The notes beneath the pieces are model-generated. The model saw nothing but the letters and a program-made list of their open reading frames with translations. It did no database searches and had not been told where the DNA came from. Positions 1 through 7,629 of a stretch of DNA of 13,792 nucleotides are shown piece after piece; positions within the stretch are counted from its first letter, which is position 1; each line of letters begins with the position of its first letter. The stretch is from a bacterium (GTDB lineage Bacteria; Cyanobacteriota; Vampirovibrionia; Obscuribacterales; Obscuribacteraceae), in assembly GCA_030431355.1 (NCBI GenBank), contig JAUIJG010000100.1, forward strand, positions 1-13,792. Reading direction: 5' to 3'. Made by a program: the position numbers and the translations under genes.

Positions 1-1
1 C

Positions 2-115
2 CCCGGCGTACAGATGCCGGGGATCACGTGCGCGCCACTTGGCTACAAGTTTGGACAGGTAAGCCTTGGCGTGCTTGCCAGCAGGCTCATTGCCGTGCGT
101 AATCAGCGCACAAAA
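2..115 (-). CDS. Glycoside hydrolase fragment (GNEP motif), cut at both ends
   Basis: Read on the minus strand, positions 115 down to 2 give an uninterrupted, protein-like stretch. It contains FCALITHGNEPAG, followed about ten residues later by KWRARDPRHLYAG. The GNEP/GNE motif after a beta strand, then a helix ending in DPRxLY, is typical of clan GH-A glycosidases (GH2-like beta-galactosidases and relatives), where the Glu is the acid/base. It runs off the left edge and loses similarity near 115, where EtfB sequence starts on the opposite strand; the same frame meets a stop near 132. This looks like a piece of a different gene joined in inverted orientation. The family assignment rests on motif recall over about 38 residues, so the exact GH family is uncertain. 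Confidence 0.5.
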
Positions 116-362
116 AGGTCTAAATGAACCTCGCTATCCCTCCATCAAAGGGGTGATGGCAGCCCGACGCAAACCGATTGAGACCAAAGACGCTGAAGCC
201 CTTGGTCTCAAGGGTAAAGTCGGCGGAGAGGCGAGAAAAATTGTCCTTAAAGAGATGAGATTGCCTCCAGAAAGACCCCAGGGAACAGTCCTGGATGGCG
301 ACGCTCCAACCCAGGCTAAAAAGCTGGTTGAACTACTTCGCCAGGAAGCCAAAGTTCTCTAG
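66..362 (+). CDS. etfB: Electron transfer flavoprotein beta subunit, C-terminal fragment
   Basis: The frame encodes the C-terminal quarter of EtfB/FixA, the adenine-nucleotide-binding subunit that pairs with EtfA in the soluble FAD/AMP electron carrier serving acyl-CoA dehydrogenases. The family signature is clear: LPCVISAQKG, then LNEPRYPSIKGVMAARRKPI, then a C-terminal helix ending ELLRQEAKVL. EtfB is normally about 250 to 265 residues; here only about 88 are EtfB-like, beginning near position 99. Upstream the frame has a TAA at 60-62 and no EtfB similarity, because that stretch reads as a glycosidase on the other strand. The TTG at 66 is just the first possible start in the open frame and is unlikely to be real. 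The true gene continues beyond a chimeric join. etfA follows after 68 bases, the usual etfBA order. Confidence 0.85.
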   Translation: MACLPAGSLPCVISAQKGLNEPRYPSIKGVMAARRKPIETKDAEALGLKGKVGGEARKIVLKEMRLPPERPQGTVLDGDAPTQAKKLVELLRQEAKVL

Positions 363-430
363 CCGTTCTTATGCCGGTCTAGCAACAAAGTATTTTTCAA
401 TTCAAACACTTCTATTTCAGGAGCAAAATC

Positions 431-1399
431 ATGTCCCAAGGAATTCTAGTTTTCATCGAAAACCGCAAGGGTAAGTTAAGAAGAGCAAGTTTCGAAGCCC
501 TCAGCCTGGCACATAAACTGTCCAATGGTGAGCCGGTTTCCTGCGCGATCATAGGAAAAGATCCCGCCGCCTTAACCGAAGAAGCCGCTAAGTATAAGCC
601 AGCAAAAATCTACACCGTCGCCTCCGACGCTCTGGAAGAATATTCGACGGAAGGATACACCGCAGCTTTGACCGAAGTAATTAAGAAGGCTGACCCGCGG
701 TTGGTATTGGCGGCCAACACATCCATGGCCAAAGACTTTCTGCCTCGAGCTGCGGCTCGCCTGGGTGCTCCCATGGTCACAGACGTAACCGAGTTTACGG
801 AAGACAATCACCCGATCAAGCCAATGTATTCTGGTAAGAGCTATGGTGTGTTCGAGATAAAGAATCCGCTCGCCATTCTCACCCTCAGACCTAACATTTT
901 CCAAGCCGATGAAGCCGATGATAGCCACAAGGCTGAAGTAGAGGTCGTTGAAGCAGACACCAGCAAGATTAGAGCGAAAGTAACAGAGACGCACAAAGCT
1001 GAAGGTCAAAAGATTGAACTTAGTGAAGCCTCCATCATCGTATCCGGTGGCAGAGGAATCAAGGGCCCGGAGAACTGGCAAGTCCTCCAGGAGCTTTGCG
1101 ATTCGATGGGTGCGGCACTGGGAGCTTCCCGAGCCGTTGTGGACGCAGGCTGGATAGACCATCAACACCAGGTTGGTCAGACCGGCAAAACAGTCAGCCC
1201 TCAGCTTTACTTTGCCTGCGGAATTTCAGGAGCAATTCAGCACCTGGCCGGAATGTCTTCCTCTAAGGTTATTGTCGCAATCAATAAAGATGCCGACGCA
1301 CCTATCTTTAAACATGCCACCTACGGACTGGTAGGAGACCTATTCGAGATAGTGCCGAAAATAACCGAAGAGATAAAGAGCCTGAACGGACACGGTTAG
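431..1399 (+). CDS. etfA: Electron transfer flavoprotein alpha subunit
   Basis: EtfA/FixB carries the FAD of the heterodimeric electron-transfer flavoprotein, passing electrons from acyl-CoA and related dehydrogenases to ETF-quinone oxidoreductase or other acceptors in the cytoplasm. The product has 322 residues, the normal family length. The N-terminal nucleotide-fold domain spans about 1 to 190. The C-terminal FAD domain spans about 198 to 320 and shows SGGRGIKGPENW (205-216), AVVDAGW (235-241), QVGQTGKTVSPQLYFACGIS (247-266, the flavin-binding signature) and INKDADAPIF (284-293). The ATG has a good ribosome site (AGGAG, about 7 bases upstream). It lies directly behind etfB and is closed by the intrinsic terminator at 1468-1520, so etfBA forms one unit. 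Nothing in it looks damaged. Confidence 0.97.
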   Translation: MSQGILVFIENRKGKLRRASFEALSLAHKLSNGEPVSCAIIGKDPAALTEEAAKYKPAKIYTVASDALEEYSTEGYTAALTEVIKKADPRLVLAANTSMAKDFLPRAAARLGAPMVTDVTEFTEDNHPIKPMYSGKSYGVFEIKNPLAILTLRPNIFQADEADDSHKAEVEVVEADTSKIRAKVTETHKAEGQKIELSEASIIVSGGRGIKGPENWQVLQELCDSMGAALGASRAVVDAGWIDHQHQVGQTGKTVSPQLYFACGISGAIQHLAGMSSSKVIVAINKDADAPIFKHATYGLVGDLFEIVPKITEEIKSLNGHG

Positions 1400-1467
1400 G
1401 TCACGGATCTTTCCGTATAGAAGAGGATAGGATTTGATGGACTAGAGCCAATCCATTAAAAAGTCAT

Positions 1468-1520
1468 AGCAAGGGCGGCAGCAAGCATTGATGAGAAACT
1501 GCCGCCTTGCTTTTTGTCTT
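1468..1520 (+). terminator. Intrinsic terminator of the etfBA operon
   Basis: A 13-bp stem, AGCAAGGGCGGCAG (1468-1481) against CTGCCGCCTTGCT (1499-1511), pairs perfectly except for one bulged G. It has a 17-base loop and is followed by a T-rich run, TTTTTGTCTT. It lies 69 bases after the etfA stop and just before the ribosome site of the next gene, so it should separate etfBA from the csaA-like gene. Confidence 0.8.
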
Positions 1521-1549
1521 GAACAGAAAGAAAGAAAAGGAGAATCATC

Positions 1550-1897
1550 TTGGATCCAGTAAATCAAATTTCGTTCTCTGACTTTTTGAAAGTGGACATG
1601 AGGGTCGGCAGAATCGTGACCGCGGAAGAGTTTCCCCGGGCAAGAAAACCGGCCTACAAGCTCACTATCGACTTTGGCGACCTGGGTCAAAAGCGCTCCA
1701 GCGCGCAGATTACAGACCTCTACAAAGCTGAAGATCTAATTGGGCGATATATCATCGCAGTGGTAAACTTTCCGCGAAAACAAATTGCGGACTTCATGTC
1801 GGAGGTTCTTGTCCTTGGAGCATCCGAAGAAGGAAGCTCGGAAATAGTACTATTAAAACCTGACAGAGAACTAAAACCCGGTTCGAAGATCAGCTAG
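1550..1897 (+). CDS. csaA: CsaA-like tRNA-binding protein
   Basis: This is a 115-residue stand-alone EMAP-II/Trbp111-type OB-fold protein of the CsaA family. Its members bind tRNA as dimers and have been described as export-related chaperones in Bacillus. The whole family pattern is present: [20 protein letters not shown] (12-31), [12 protein letters not shown] (32-43), SSAQITDLY (50-58), [20 protein letters not shown] (71-90). Length matches the family (about 110). The start is TTG at 1550, supported by AAGGAGA at 1537-1543 with 6 bases of spacing; the first ATG downstream would remove the conserved N-terminus. Its TAG stop overlaps the stop of the convergent ispG. The exact in vivo role in this organism is inferred from the family only. 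Confidence 0.93.
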   Translation: MDPVNQISFSDFLKVDMRVGRIVTAEEFPRARKPAYKLTIDFGDLGQKRSSAQITDLYKAEDLIGRYIIAVVNFPRKQIADFMSEVLVLGASEEGSSEIVLLKPDRELKPGSKIS

Positions 1898-3129
1898 ACA
1901 GTGGCTTCTTCTCTATTGCCGAATTTCTTGTCCACATACTTCTCTACCATGTTTATAAAATCTCCGGTCATGCCGCTGCCCTCAAGGGTGGTGACATATT
2001 CGCCGTCGATATAGACTGGAGCCCGCGGCTCTTCGCCCGTACCGGGCAGCGATATACCGATGTCGGCGTATTTAGATTCTCCCGGGCCATTGACTATACA
2101 ACCCATCACAGCCACTTTGAGGCTCTCAACCCCGGGGTACTTTTTGGCCCATTCAAGCTTACTTCTGGTCAGGTGCTCTTCAATATCCCTGGCCAGCTCT
2201 TGAAAAACCGTACTGGTTGTGCGTCCACAACCTGGACATGCTGTTACCTGGGGTAAAAATGAACGCAACCCGAGAGATTGAAGAATATGCTGACAGACGA
2301 GAACTTCTTCTACCCTTGAACCGCCGGGCTGGGGAGTCAAACTCACCCTGATAGTATCGCCTATTCCGTCTGAGAGAAGAATAGAAAGGGCAGCAGAGGA
2401 AGAGACTATACCCTTTGTGCCCATGCCGGCTTCTGTTAGTCCAAGATGCAGACTGTAGGGACAAGCTGCCGCCAATCTTCTATAGACTTCGATTAAATCC
2501 GGCACCTCTGAAACTTTTGCAGAAAGGATTATTTTCTCCCCGGGCAATCCATAGTCTTCCGCCGCCCGGGCCGACATAACAGCACTCTCCACAATAGCCT
2601 CGATCAAGACTTCATGGGCCGTTTTGGGTGACTTCCGAGAAGCATTTTCATCCATCCTGCGACCGAGCAGATCTTGATCGAGAGATCCCCAGTTAACGCC
2701 GATTCGCACCGGTTTTTCATTCTCGATAGCCACATCGACCATCGCCTTGAAGTTCTCGTCATGCCGATCTCCGCGACCCACGTTCCCAGGATTGATTCGA
2801 TACTTTGATAATAGACGAGCACAGTCGGTATACTCGCGCAGCAATATATGACCGTTGTAGTGAAAGTCCCCCACCAGAGGAACCGAAACCCCGGATTTTT
2901 CAAGCTCCTTAACGATTCCAGGAACTGCCTGGGCTGCCTCCCGGGTATTTACGGTGATGCGAACAAGTTCGGATCCGGCTTCATAAAGCTCTTTGACCTG
3001 ATTGGCTGTGGCAACAGGATCCTCGGTCGCGGTGTTGGTCATGGACTGCACAACTATAGGAGCATCGCCACCAACAGTAACACCACCTACATTGACGGGT
3101 ATTGACTTCCTTCGCTTAAAAACACTCAT
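1894..3129 (-). CDS. ispG: 4-hydroxy-3-methylbut-2-enyl diphosphate synthase (IspG/GcpE)
   Basis: IspG is the [4Fe-4S] enzyme that converts methylerythritol cyclodiphosphate to HMBPP in the MEP isoprenoid pathway. From the ATG at 3129 the product has 411 residues. It shows the N-terminal TIM-barrel signature [12 protein letters not shown], the RINPGNVG segment, GVNWGSL, and [10 protein letters not shown]. The C-terminal cluster domain carries CPGCGRTT (Cys298, Cys301) and [12 protein letters not shown] (Cys344 and the conserved Glu351). The frame is open a further 24 codons upstream, but the ATG at 3129 has a good AGGAAGAG ribosome site, starts the conserved region, and a plausible promoter lies inside the extension. 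The form with [17 protein letters not shown] and [11 protein letters not shown] resembles alphaproteobacterial IspG. It is last in a minus-strand group behind the JAMM protein and the MATE exporter. Confidence 0.97.
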   Translation of the reverse strand: MSVFKRRKSIPVNVGGVTVGGDAPIVVQSMTNTATEDPVATANQVKELYEAGSELVRITVNTREAAQAVPGIVKELEKSGVSVPLVGDFHYNGHILLREYTDCARLLSKYRINPGNVGRGDRHDENFKAMVDVAIENEKPVRIGVNWGSLDQDLLGRRMDENASRKSPKTAHEVLIEAIVESAVMSARAAEDYGLPGEKIILSAKVSEVPDLIEVYRRLAAACPYSLHLGLTEAGMGTKGIVSSSAALSILLSDGIGDTIRVSLTPQPGGSRVEEVLVCQHILQSLGLRSFLPQVTACPGCGRTTSTVFQELARDIEEHLTRSKLEWAKKYPGVESLKVAVMGCIVNGPGESKYADIGISLPGTGEEPRAPVYIDGEYVTTLEGSGMTGDFINMVEKYVDKKFGNREEATV

Positions 3130-3171
3130 CGCTCTTCCTAATAAATATTGCCCAGAGATGCTGAGTTCACC

Positions 3172-3200
3172 ACTATAAAACAGATCCGAACCAGTGTACA
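3172..3200 (-). promoter_or_regulatory. Possible sigma-70-type promoter for ispG
   Basis: On the minus strand, TGTACA (3200-3195, four of six matches to the -35 consensus) is followed after exactly 17 bases by TATAGT (3177-3172, a good -10). Transcription would begin near 3165, about 36 bases upstream of the preferred ispG ATG. This would let ispG be transcribed independently of the two upstream genes and supports the shorter start. It rests on consensus matching alone. Confidence 0.4.
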
Positions 3201-3206
3201 TTAAGA

Positions 3207-3710
3207 TTATGACCAGAGTTCCGGATGGTGCTCCCGAATACTATACCAATCATTTGCTTCCTGACCGCCTACAATAAGATGGTCCAAAAGAGACACTCCC
3301 AATATAACGCCGGCTTCAATAAGATTAGTAGTGGTGGATAAATCTTCCCGGCTGGGCTTCAAACGAGAGCCGGAAGGATGATTGTGACAAACAAGGATGG
3401 AATGACTATTGGCCACGAACGCTGCCTTAAACACCTCCCGGGGATGAACCAGACTGGAAGAGAGGGTGCCGTGAGACACTTCATGTACTCCGGTGATCTC
3501 ATTTTTTGCGTTTAGATGCAGAGCGATAAAGTGCTCTTCCGGAGCATAGAATAGAGGACCGATGAACTCCACCACATCCTCCGGAGCACTAATACTGACC
3601 GGAACAGGCTCGCGTGGCAAAGGTCTATTTTTGTTGACCTCACGCACAAGCATCAACTTAAAGGTTGGCAGCCCATAGCTGATTTTTGCCGCGAGCATAT
3701 TGTCATCCAT
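3207..3710 (-). CDS. RadC-type JAB/MPN (JAMM) domain protein
   Basis: This 167-residue protein is essentially a lone RadC-like MPN+ domain. The metalloprotease-type JAMM pattern is present: a Glu in APEEHFIAL (about 58-59), then HNHPSG (His109, His111) and PSREDL (Ser120, Asp123), the zinc ligands of the fold. The C-terminal [12 protein letters not shown] matches the RadC/YeeS end. Full RadC proteins have about 220 residues with an N-terminal helix-hairpin-helix domain, which is absent here. The biochemical role of bacterial RadC-type JAMM proteins is not settled; the repair name is historical. The frame can start at 3725, but GGAGGT placed 8 bases before the ATG at 3710 makes that the real start. 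The loop between HNHPSG and SRED appears one residue longer than in RadC. It sits between the MATE gene and ispG on the same strand. Confidence 0.85.
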   Translation of the reverse strand: MDDNMLAAKISYGLPTFKLMLVREVNKNRPLPREPVPVSISAPEDVVEFIGPLFYAPEEHFIALHLNAKNEITGVHEVSHGTLSSSLVHPREVFKAAFVANSHSILVCHNHPSGSRLKPSREDLSTTTNLIEAGVILGVSLLDHLIVGGQEANDWYSIREHHPELWS

Positions 3711-3792
3711 AGCCGTTACCTCCATGGAAACATGTGGGAGACCACCTGCTCATATAACGGAGACAGCGGCTTAAAAGTTCAATTTTCTAAGA

Positions 3793-5184
3793 TCAAACTT
3801 TCTGGGTTTTCCATACACCGGTGGAGTAGCGCCAGAGAGCAAGTATACCCAGCAACACCGCAGCAAAACCTACGCCCAGCCAGCATCCCAGAGGCCCATC
3901 ATTAAACTTCAGGGTGAGAAACCAGGCCAGGGGTAATCGGACCAGGACCAGACCAACGATACTGGCCCACATAGGCCAATATGTGTATCCAGCACCCTGC
4001 ATGGCACCGAAAAGAATCAGCCAGAGAGCTACAAAAGGCTGGCATAATCCCACCACCTGAAAGTATTGGGTGGTATATGCGATAACCACCGGATCTGAAC
4101 TCATAAGCGAAGAAAACCGCTCAGCACCAAGAAATAGAACAATTCCCACCACCAGGGTGAAAAGTCCTCCGACCATGGCCACCTGCCAACCGGCCTTTTC
4201 CGCTCGATCCGGTTTTTTGGCTCCAAGATTCTGGCCAACGATGGTGGCTACGGCTGTGCTCAGTGCATAAACCGGCAAACAGCTGACTATCTCCTCCAAT
4301 CTAAATCCGACAGCCCATGCGGCCTGGCAAGCCGTAGGATTCTCCGTCTGAGCAAAGATCAAAAAGAGTGCAAAACAACCGCCAACCCAGGCTAAATCGG
4401 TAACACAAGCAGGCAAGCCGATCTTAAGAAGCCTCATCAACCATAACCGGGACAAACCACTTTCAAACATCGACTTAAAAGTCATGGCTTCTGCGAGTCT
4501 GGTCTTTCTCAGAAATATCAGATTGAGAGTCATACCCACCAGGGAAGCTATAAACCATGCCAACCCGATTCCGCCTATCCCCATTTGGAATGGCTGAATG
4601 CAGAAAGAATAGTCGAGCACCAAAATTATCGTGGTCATAATCGCCCAGTTGATCATGGGCACCCGGGCGTTACCCATGGCCCGCCAGATCGCATGGGTGA
4701 TCCAGACCACAGTGAAAGGCAGTTGGGAGAGAAGATCGATGGACATATACTGCCATCCAAGCCGTTGCACTTCTTCGGAAGCCCCTAAAAGAGCCAACAA
4801 CGGTCTACAGACAATCAGACCCCCGATCATAGATAGCGTTCCAAAACAGAAGGCAAAAATCATCGACTGCCTGGCCGCTTCTTCTGCTGTTTTGAAATCC
4901 CTGGCACCCCAAAAGCGGCTCACCAGAGCCGTCGTTCCCGCCGACAACGCGACAGTGAGCATTATCATAAAGAACCAGATTTGCCCACAAATTCCGATGG
5001 CTGCCTGAACGTTGGAGCCCATCTTTCCAGCAATCCAAACATCACAAAAACTAGCTATGGAGACAGTGGACATCTGGATGACCAGAGGCCAGGACATATG
5101 CCAGATTGCTGCCCATGTGGAGCCATTGACGATCACATCGTCAAGGTCGAATTTTTTCTTCTCTAAATTTTGACAGGTAGTCAT
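3793..5184 (-). CDS. MATE family multidrug/metabolite exporter
   Basis: This is a polytopic inner-membrane antiporter of the MATE (NorM/DinF-like) family, which expels cationic drugs or metabolites in exchange for Na+ or H+. It has 463 residues, the usual size, with about twelve hydrophobic segments in two homologous halves. Each half carries the family's loop motif: GTTALVSRFWGARDFKTAEE (about 84-103) and VATIVGQNLGAKKPDRAEKA (about 312-331). The gene opens at ATG 5184, preceded by a weak GGTGA 5 bases upstream; a TTG four codons earlier (5196) is possible. Its start faces the divergent TOPRIM gene. It is first in a minus-strand row with the JAMM protein (82-base gap) and ispG. The substrate cannot be read from sequence. 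Confidence 0.95.
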   Translation of the reverse strand: MTTCQNLEKKKFDLDDVIVNGSTWAAIWHMSWPLVIQMSTVSIASFCDVWIAGKMGSNVQAAIGICGQIWFFMIMLTVALSAGTTALVSRFWGARDFKTAEEAARQSMIFAFCFGTLSMIGGLIVCRPLLALLGASEEVQRLGWQYMSIDLLSQLPFTVVWITHAIWRAMGNARVPMINWAIMTTIILVLDYSFCIQPFQMGIGGIGLAWFIASLVGMTLNLIFLRKTRLAEAMTFKSMFESGLSRLWLMRLLKIGLPACVTDLAWVGGCFALFLIFAQTENPTACQAAWAVGFRLEEIVSCLPVYALSTAVATIVGQNLGAKKPDRAEKAGWQVAMVGGLFTLVVGIVLFLGAERFSSLMSSDPVVIAYTTQYFQVVGLCQPFVALWLILFGAMQGAGYTYWPMWASIVGLVLVRLPLAWFLTLKFNDGPLGCWLGVGFAAVLLGILALWRYSTGVWKTQKV

Positions 5185-5262
5185 TACAGTCACCAAATCC
5201 AGCCCCAGTTCAGGGCATCTAAAACCGACTCAATTCATAGGGAGGGCTCTGGGAAGAACTCC

Positions 5263-6558
5263 GTGGTAGGATCCAATAAGATTTATCCTAAAGAGGTCTT
5301 CTACTCAGGCTTGAACAAGAAAATAAAGGTCCCTAAGTGCCAGGACGTTCCTTCCCCTGATGATTTCTGGACAATGATCCAGCGATATTTTTCATTGGAA
5401 GAACCCTCCAGCCGGTGGTCAAAACAAAGGAAGTCTCTTCTAAAGCTTCTGAAACGAGTAGAGAGCAGCAACCCTGATTTGGATTCGATGACGCTCGAAA
5501 TGCGATCTAGAATCATCTCACAATTTTTTGGTTTTGGAAATAGTGACACTCTGGATAGTGTAGTTCAGTTAAGCGAACTATCTGGTAGAAAAAATTCTTG
5601 CGCAAATATCACAGGCAGTATCAATAGAGCCATCAGTGTTTTATTCGCCCTGGAAGACCTTCGCCGTTTTCAGAAGTTAGCCTTCGACCTGTGGATGAAA
5701 GATGACACTCTTAGGCATTCCGCAGCAACTCCATTCGCCTATTCGTTAAGAGACACACTGCCGATAAGTGACTCAGAATCAGCCTGGCTTATTTCGGCGG
5801 AGCTTTCTCAGATTTGCTGGACCAGACTGTTAAATGAAGGCCCCTGGATTGGTGACAGTCGCTGGTTATTTCTTACTACGGTTATGGAAAGTATTGCCAC
5901 AAGCGAGAATCCGGAAAATATACTGGTTTGCCAATCAATCTGGAATGAAACCCTGAAAAAATTCAGGGAAGCCCAGAGCATTCCCGGCGACTTTTTGCCG
6001 AAAGTAATTGTCCTGGCGGAAGGACAATCGGAAGAGATTCTTCTGCCCCGCTTTGCTGAATTGAAAGGCACTGATTTCGCCAGTCACGCGGTGGAAGTAA
6101 AAAGCTGCGGAGGGGCAAAACAGGTTGTACGGCAGTTTTTAAATCTCAGAGATGTGGTGGAATTGCCCCTGGTGGCCATCCTAGATTCAGACGTTAACGA
6201 GGAAGCGGAGATCCTCAAAGAAAGCCTTAGAGAGATCGATAGTCTTCTGGTTTTGAAAGAAGGGGAACTCGAGGATTCCTATTCCGACGAAACCTTCGTA
6301 AAGTTGATCAATTACTATATAGCGGAAACAGGAAGCGCTACTTTTCTGCCCCTGGAAAAGTTGAATCTGAATAAAGGAAGAGTAGAACAAGTTAGCCGTT
6401 TCTGGAGACGAAACAACCTGGGTGAATTCGACAAGCTGGAGTTTGCCCGCTTATCCAGCAAACGTCTGCAATCGGAAGACGTTCCCAGGGAGTTCACCAG
6501 AATCATAGGTTCCATCAAAGAGGCTGCCCATGGCAAAGAAGCACTCCGATTCAGCTAG
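5263..6558 (+). CDS. Stand-alone OLD-type TOPRIM domain protein
   Basis: This has 431 residues from the GTG at 5263. The first 240 or so are helical and charged and I do not recognise them. The C-terminal part has the order of acidic residues expected of a TOPRIM fold: a beta strand then EGQSEE (Glu253, Glu257), SCGGAKQV (283-284 Gly-Gly), then PLVAILDSDVNEE (Asp308, Asp310), and GELED (Glu335, Glu337). This is closest to TOPRIM domains of OLD-family nucleases, which hydrolyse phosphodiesters with metal held by these acids. There is no Walker A or ABC signature, so the ATPase half of OLD proteins is missing. The start is uncertain: GTG 5263 has GGGAAG 6 bases upstream. A TTG at 5170 would extend it into the MATE gene but has no ribosome site and doubles as a TTGACA box. 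It overlaps the next gene by 29 bases. Confidence 0.75.
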   Translation: MVGSNKIYPKEVFYSGLNKKIKVPKCQDVPSPDDFWTMIQRYFSLEEPSSRWSKQRKSLLKLLKRVESSNPDLDSMTLEMRSRIISQFFGFGNSDTLDSVVQLSELSGRKNSCANITGSINRAISVLFALEDLRRFQKLAFDLWMKDDTLRHSAATPFAYSLRDTLPISDSESAWLISAELSQICWTRLLNEGPWIGDSRWLFLTTVMESIATSENPENILVCQSIWNETLKKFREAQSIPGDFLPKVIVLAEGQSEEILLPRFAELKGTDFASHAVEVKSCGGAKQVVRQFLNLRDVVELPLVAILDSDVNEEAEILKESLREIDSLLVLKEGELEDSYSDETFVKLINYYIAETGSATFLPLEKLNLNKGRVEQVSRFWRRNNLGEFDKLEFARLSSKRLQSEDVPREFTRIIGSIKEAAHGKEALRFS

Positions 6559-6985
6559 CACCCACATCAAAATTGCCGGACTTGTTTCAACCATATTTTG
6601 GGTGATCGCATTTCTTTTACTCTTCATTTTCAAAGAAGGCGATAAGAACGTCTGGATTTCAGATGCCTTGATGCTCACAGGTTTCTGGCCGGTCCTCTTC
6701 GTCTACCGAGCAGGTTGGACCTGGTTCATATTCGGAATTTTAAACATGGCCATAGGCTTCATTCTGGAAGTAGCGAGACAACTCCCCCCAGATATTTACA
6801 CAAAGGCTCAGCTCAGCAATGAAATGCTTCTAGCAAAAGAACATGTCCTTACTATGCATCCCTGCATGCCCTGGATAATAATCGGATTTCTCTCAGCTTT
6901 GTTTGGACTCTTTAGAATCATCAAAACAGTATTCTTCTGGTCCAGAAAAAAGCTGGCCGGAGATTCAAAGCAAGAGAATAGCTGA
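6530..6985 (+). CDS. Four-helix membrane protein of unknown function
   Basis: This is a 151-residue protein I do not recognise. Hydrophobic segments fall at about 15-34, 45-60, 62-81 and 113-136. There is a short polar N-terminus, a loop of about 30 residues (82-112, with PPDIYTKAQLSNEMLL) between helices three and four, and a basic C-terminus (SRKKLAG). An even number of helices with Lys/Arg at both ends suggests both termini are cytoplasmic and the 82-112 loop is outside. The ATG lies 29 bases inside the TOPRIM gene in another frame, with GAGG 7 bases upstream, so translation is probably coupled. The arrangement suggests a functional pair with the TOPRIM protein, but no catalytic motif is visible. 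Confidence 0.8.
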   Translation: MAKKHSDSASTHIKIAGLVSTIFWVIAFLLLFIFKEGDKNVWISDALMLTGFWPVLFVYRAGWTWFIFGILNMAIGFILEVARQLPPDIYTKAQLSNEMLLAKEHVLTMHPCMPWIIIGFLSALFGLFRIIKTVFFWSRKKLAGDSKQENS

Positions 6986-7012
6986 GCTAGGCGCAAGTTC
7001 TACTGAGCTATT
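6977..7012. terminator. Inverted repeat across two convergent stop codons
   Basis: AATAGCT (6977-6983) pairs perfectly with AGCTATT (7006-7012) around a 22-base loop. The repeat spans the stop codons of the membrane protein (6983-6985) and of the TPR gene on the other strand (7000-7002). It could be a weak bidirectional terminator, but there is no clear T-run on either side. Confidence 0.3.
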
Positions 7013-7578
7013 TGAGCCTCACCACCAAAGGCAACTCTGACAGAGCCATCCTCGGGAATCATTATCTTGGATAGATATCGATTAACGCTCTCATGCCAGC
7101 GGGGAGCACGGCCAGCCAGGTTGATTAGATGATTTCGTCCTTGCATCTTCTGATCGTCAAACTCAGAATGTTTGAACACGAAAGTCCACTGCTTCAGGAC
7201 GTAGTTATAGAGTTTTGGATCTCTCTTTTTCTGCTTCACAAGCTTCTTCTCCAGAGCTGTGGCGTAAAGAACCCGTCCATCCATATCCAGAGGATTCATC
7301 TCAACTGAACGCTGAAGGACCTGTATTGCCCGATCCAAATTGCCTAACCGAATCGCTTGCTCACCTTGCAATCTCAAAGCACTTGGAGTAACAACTCCCA
7401 GCTCTAAAATCTGATTGGACATGATCATTCCGTTATTGGACTTGCCTATTCCTGACGTATCCATGATGTAGTCAGGCTGCTTCTTCTTAGACTCTTTGGC
7501 AAGCACCGCATACGGCGTAGTTCCACAGGCGAACAGACTGAGAACCAGGGATACTTTTACTAAATTTCGAGCAAACAC
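7000..7578 (-). CDS. Exported TPR-repeat protein
   Basis: From GTG 7578 the product has 192 residues. The N-terminus is a signal peptide: ARNLVK, then a hydrophobic run (LVKVSLVLSLFACG) ending near TPYAVLA. Cleavage could follow AVLA. Cys18 in LFAC could be a lipid-attachment site, but Phe at -2 is unusual for a lipobox. One clear tetratricopeptide repeat follows at about 68-100, with the typical small/hydrophobic pattern in GEQAIRLGNLDRAIQVLQRS and NPLD at its end; a second, weaker helix pair is likely. Such proteins act as scaffolds for periplasmic or envelope complexes; no partner is evident. The frame opens at TTG 7596, but GAGGTAGGA just before GTG 7578 favours the shorter form. It follows rpe by 51 bases and is probably co-transcribed with it. 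Confidence 0.8.
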   Translation of the reverse strand: MFARNLVKVSLVLSLFACGTTPYAVLAKESKKKQPDYIMDTSGIGKSNNGMIMSNQILELGVVTPSALRLQGEQAIRLGNLDRAIQVLQRSVEMNPLDMDGRVLYATALEKKLVKQKKRDPKLYNYVLKQWTFVFKHSEFDDQKMQGRNHLINLAGRAPRWHESVNRYLSKIMIPEDGSVRVAFGGEAQIAQ

Positions 7579-7629
7579 TTTTCCTACCTCATTCAACTTG
7601 GAAAACAGAATCGAAGGTCTCCTGAACCT

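Noticed and set aside
1..22. Perfect CCCCGGC/GCCGGGG hairpin at the window start
   Set aside because: It lies inside the minus-strand glycosidase reading frame (DPRHLYAG) and has no T-run; best explained as coding sequence.
572..1168. 198-codon minus-strand open frame inside etfA
   Set aside because: The etfA frame is unmistakable; this is its shadow.
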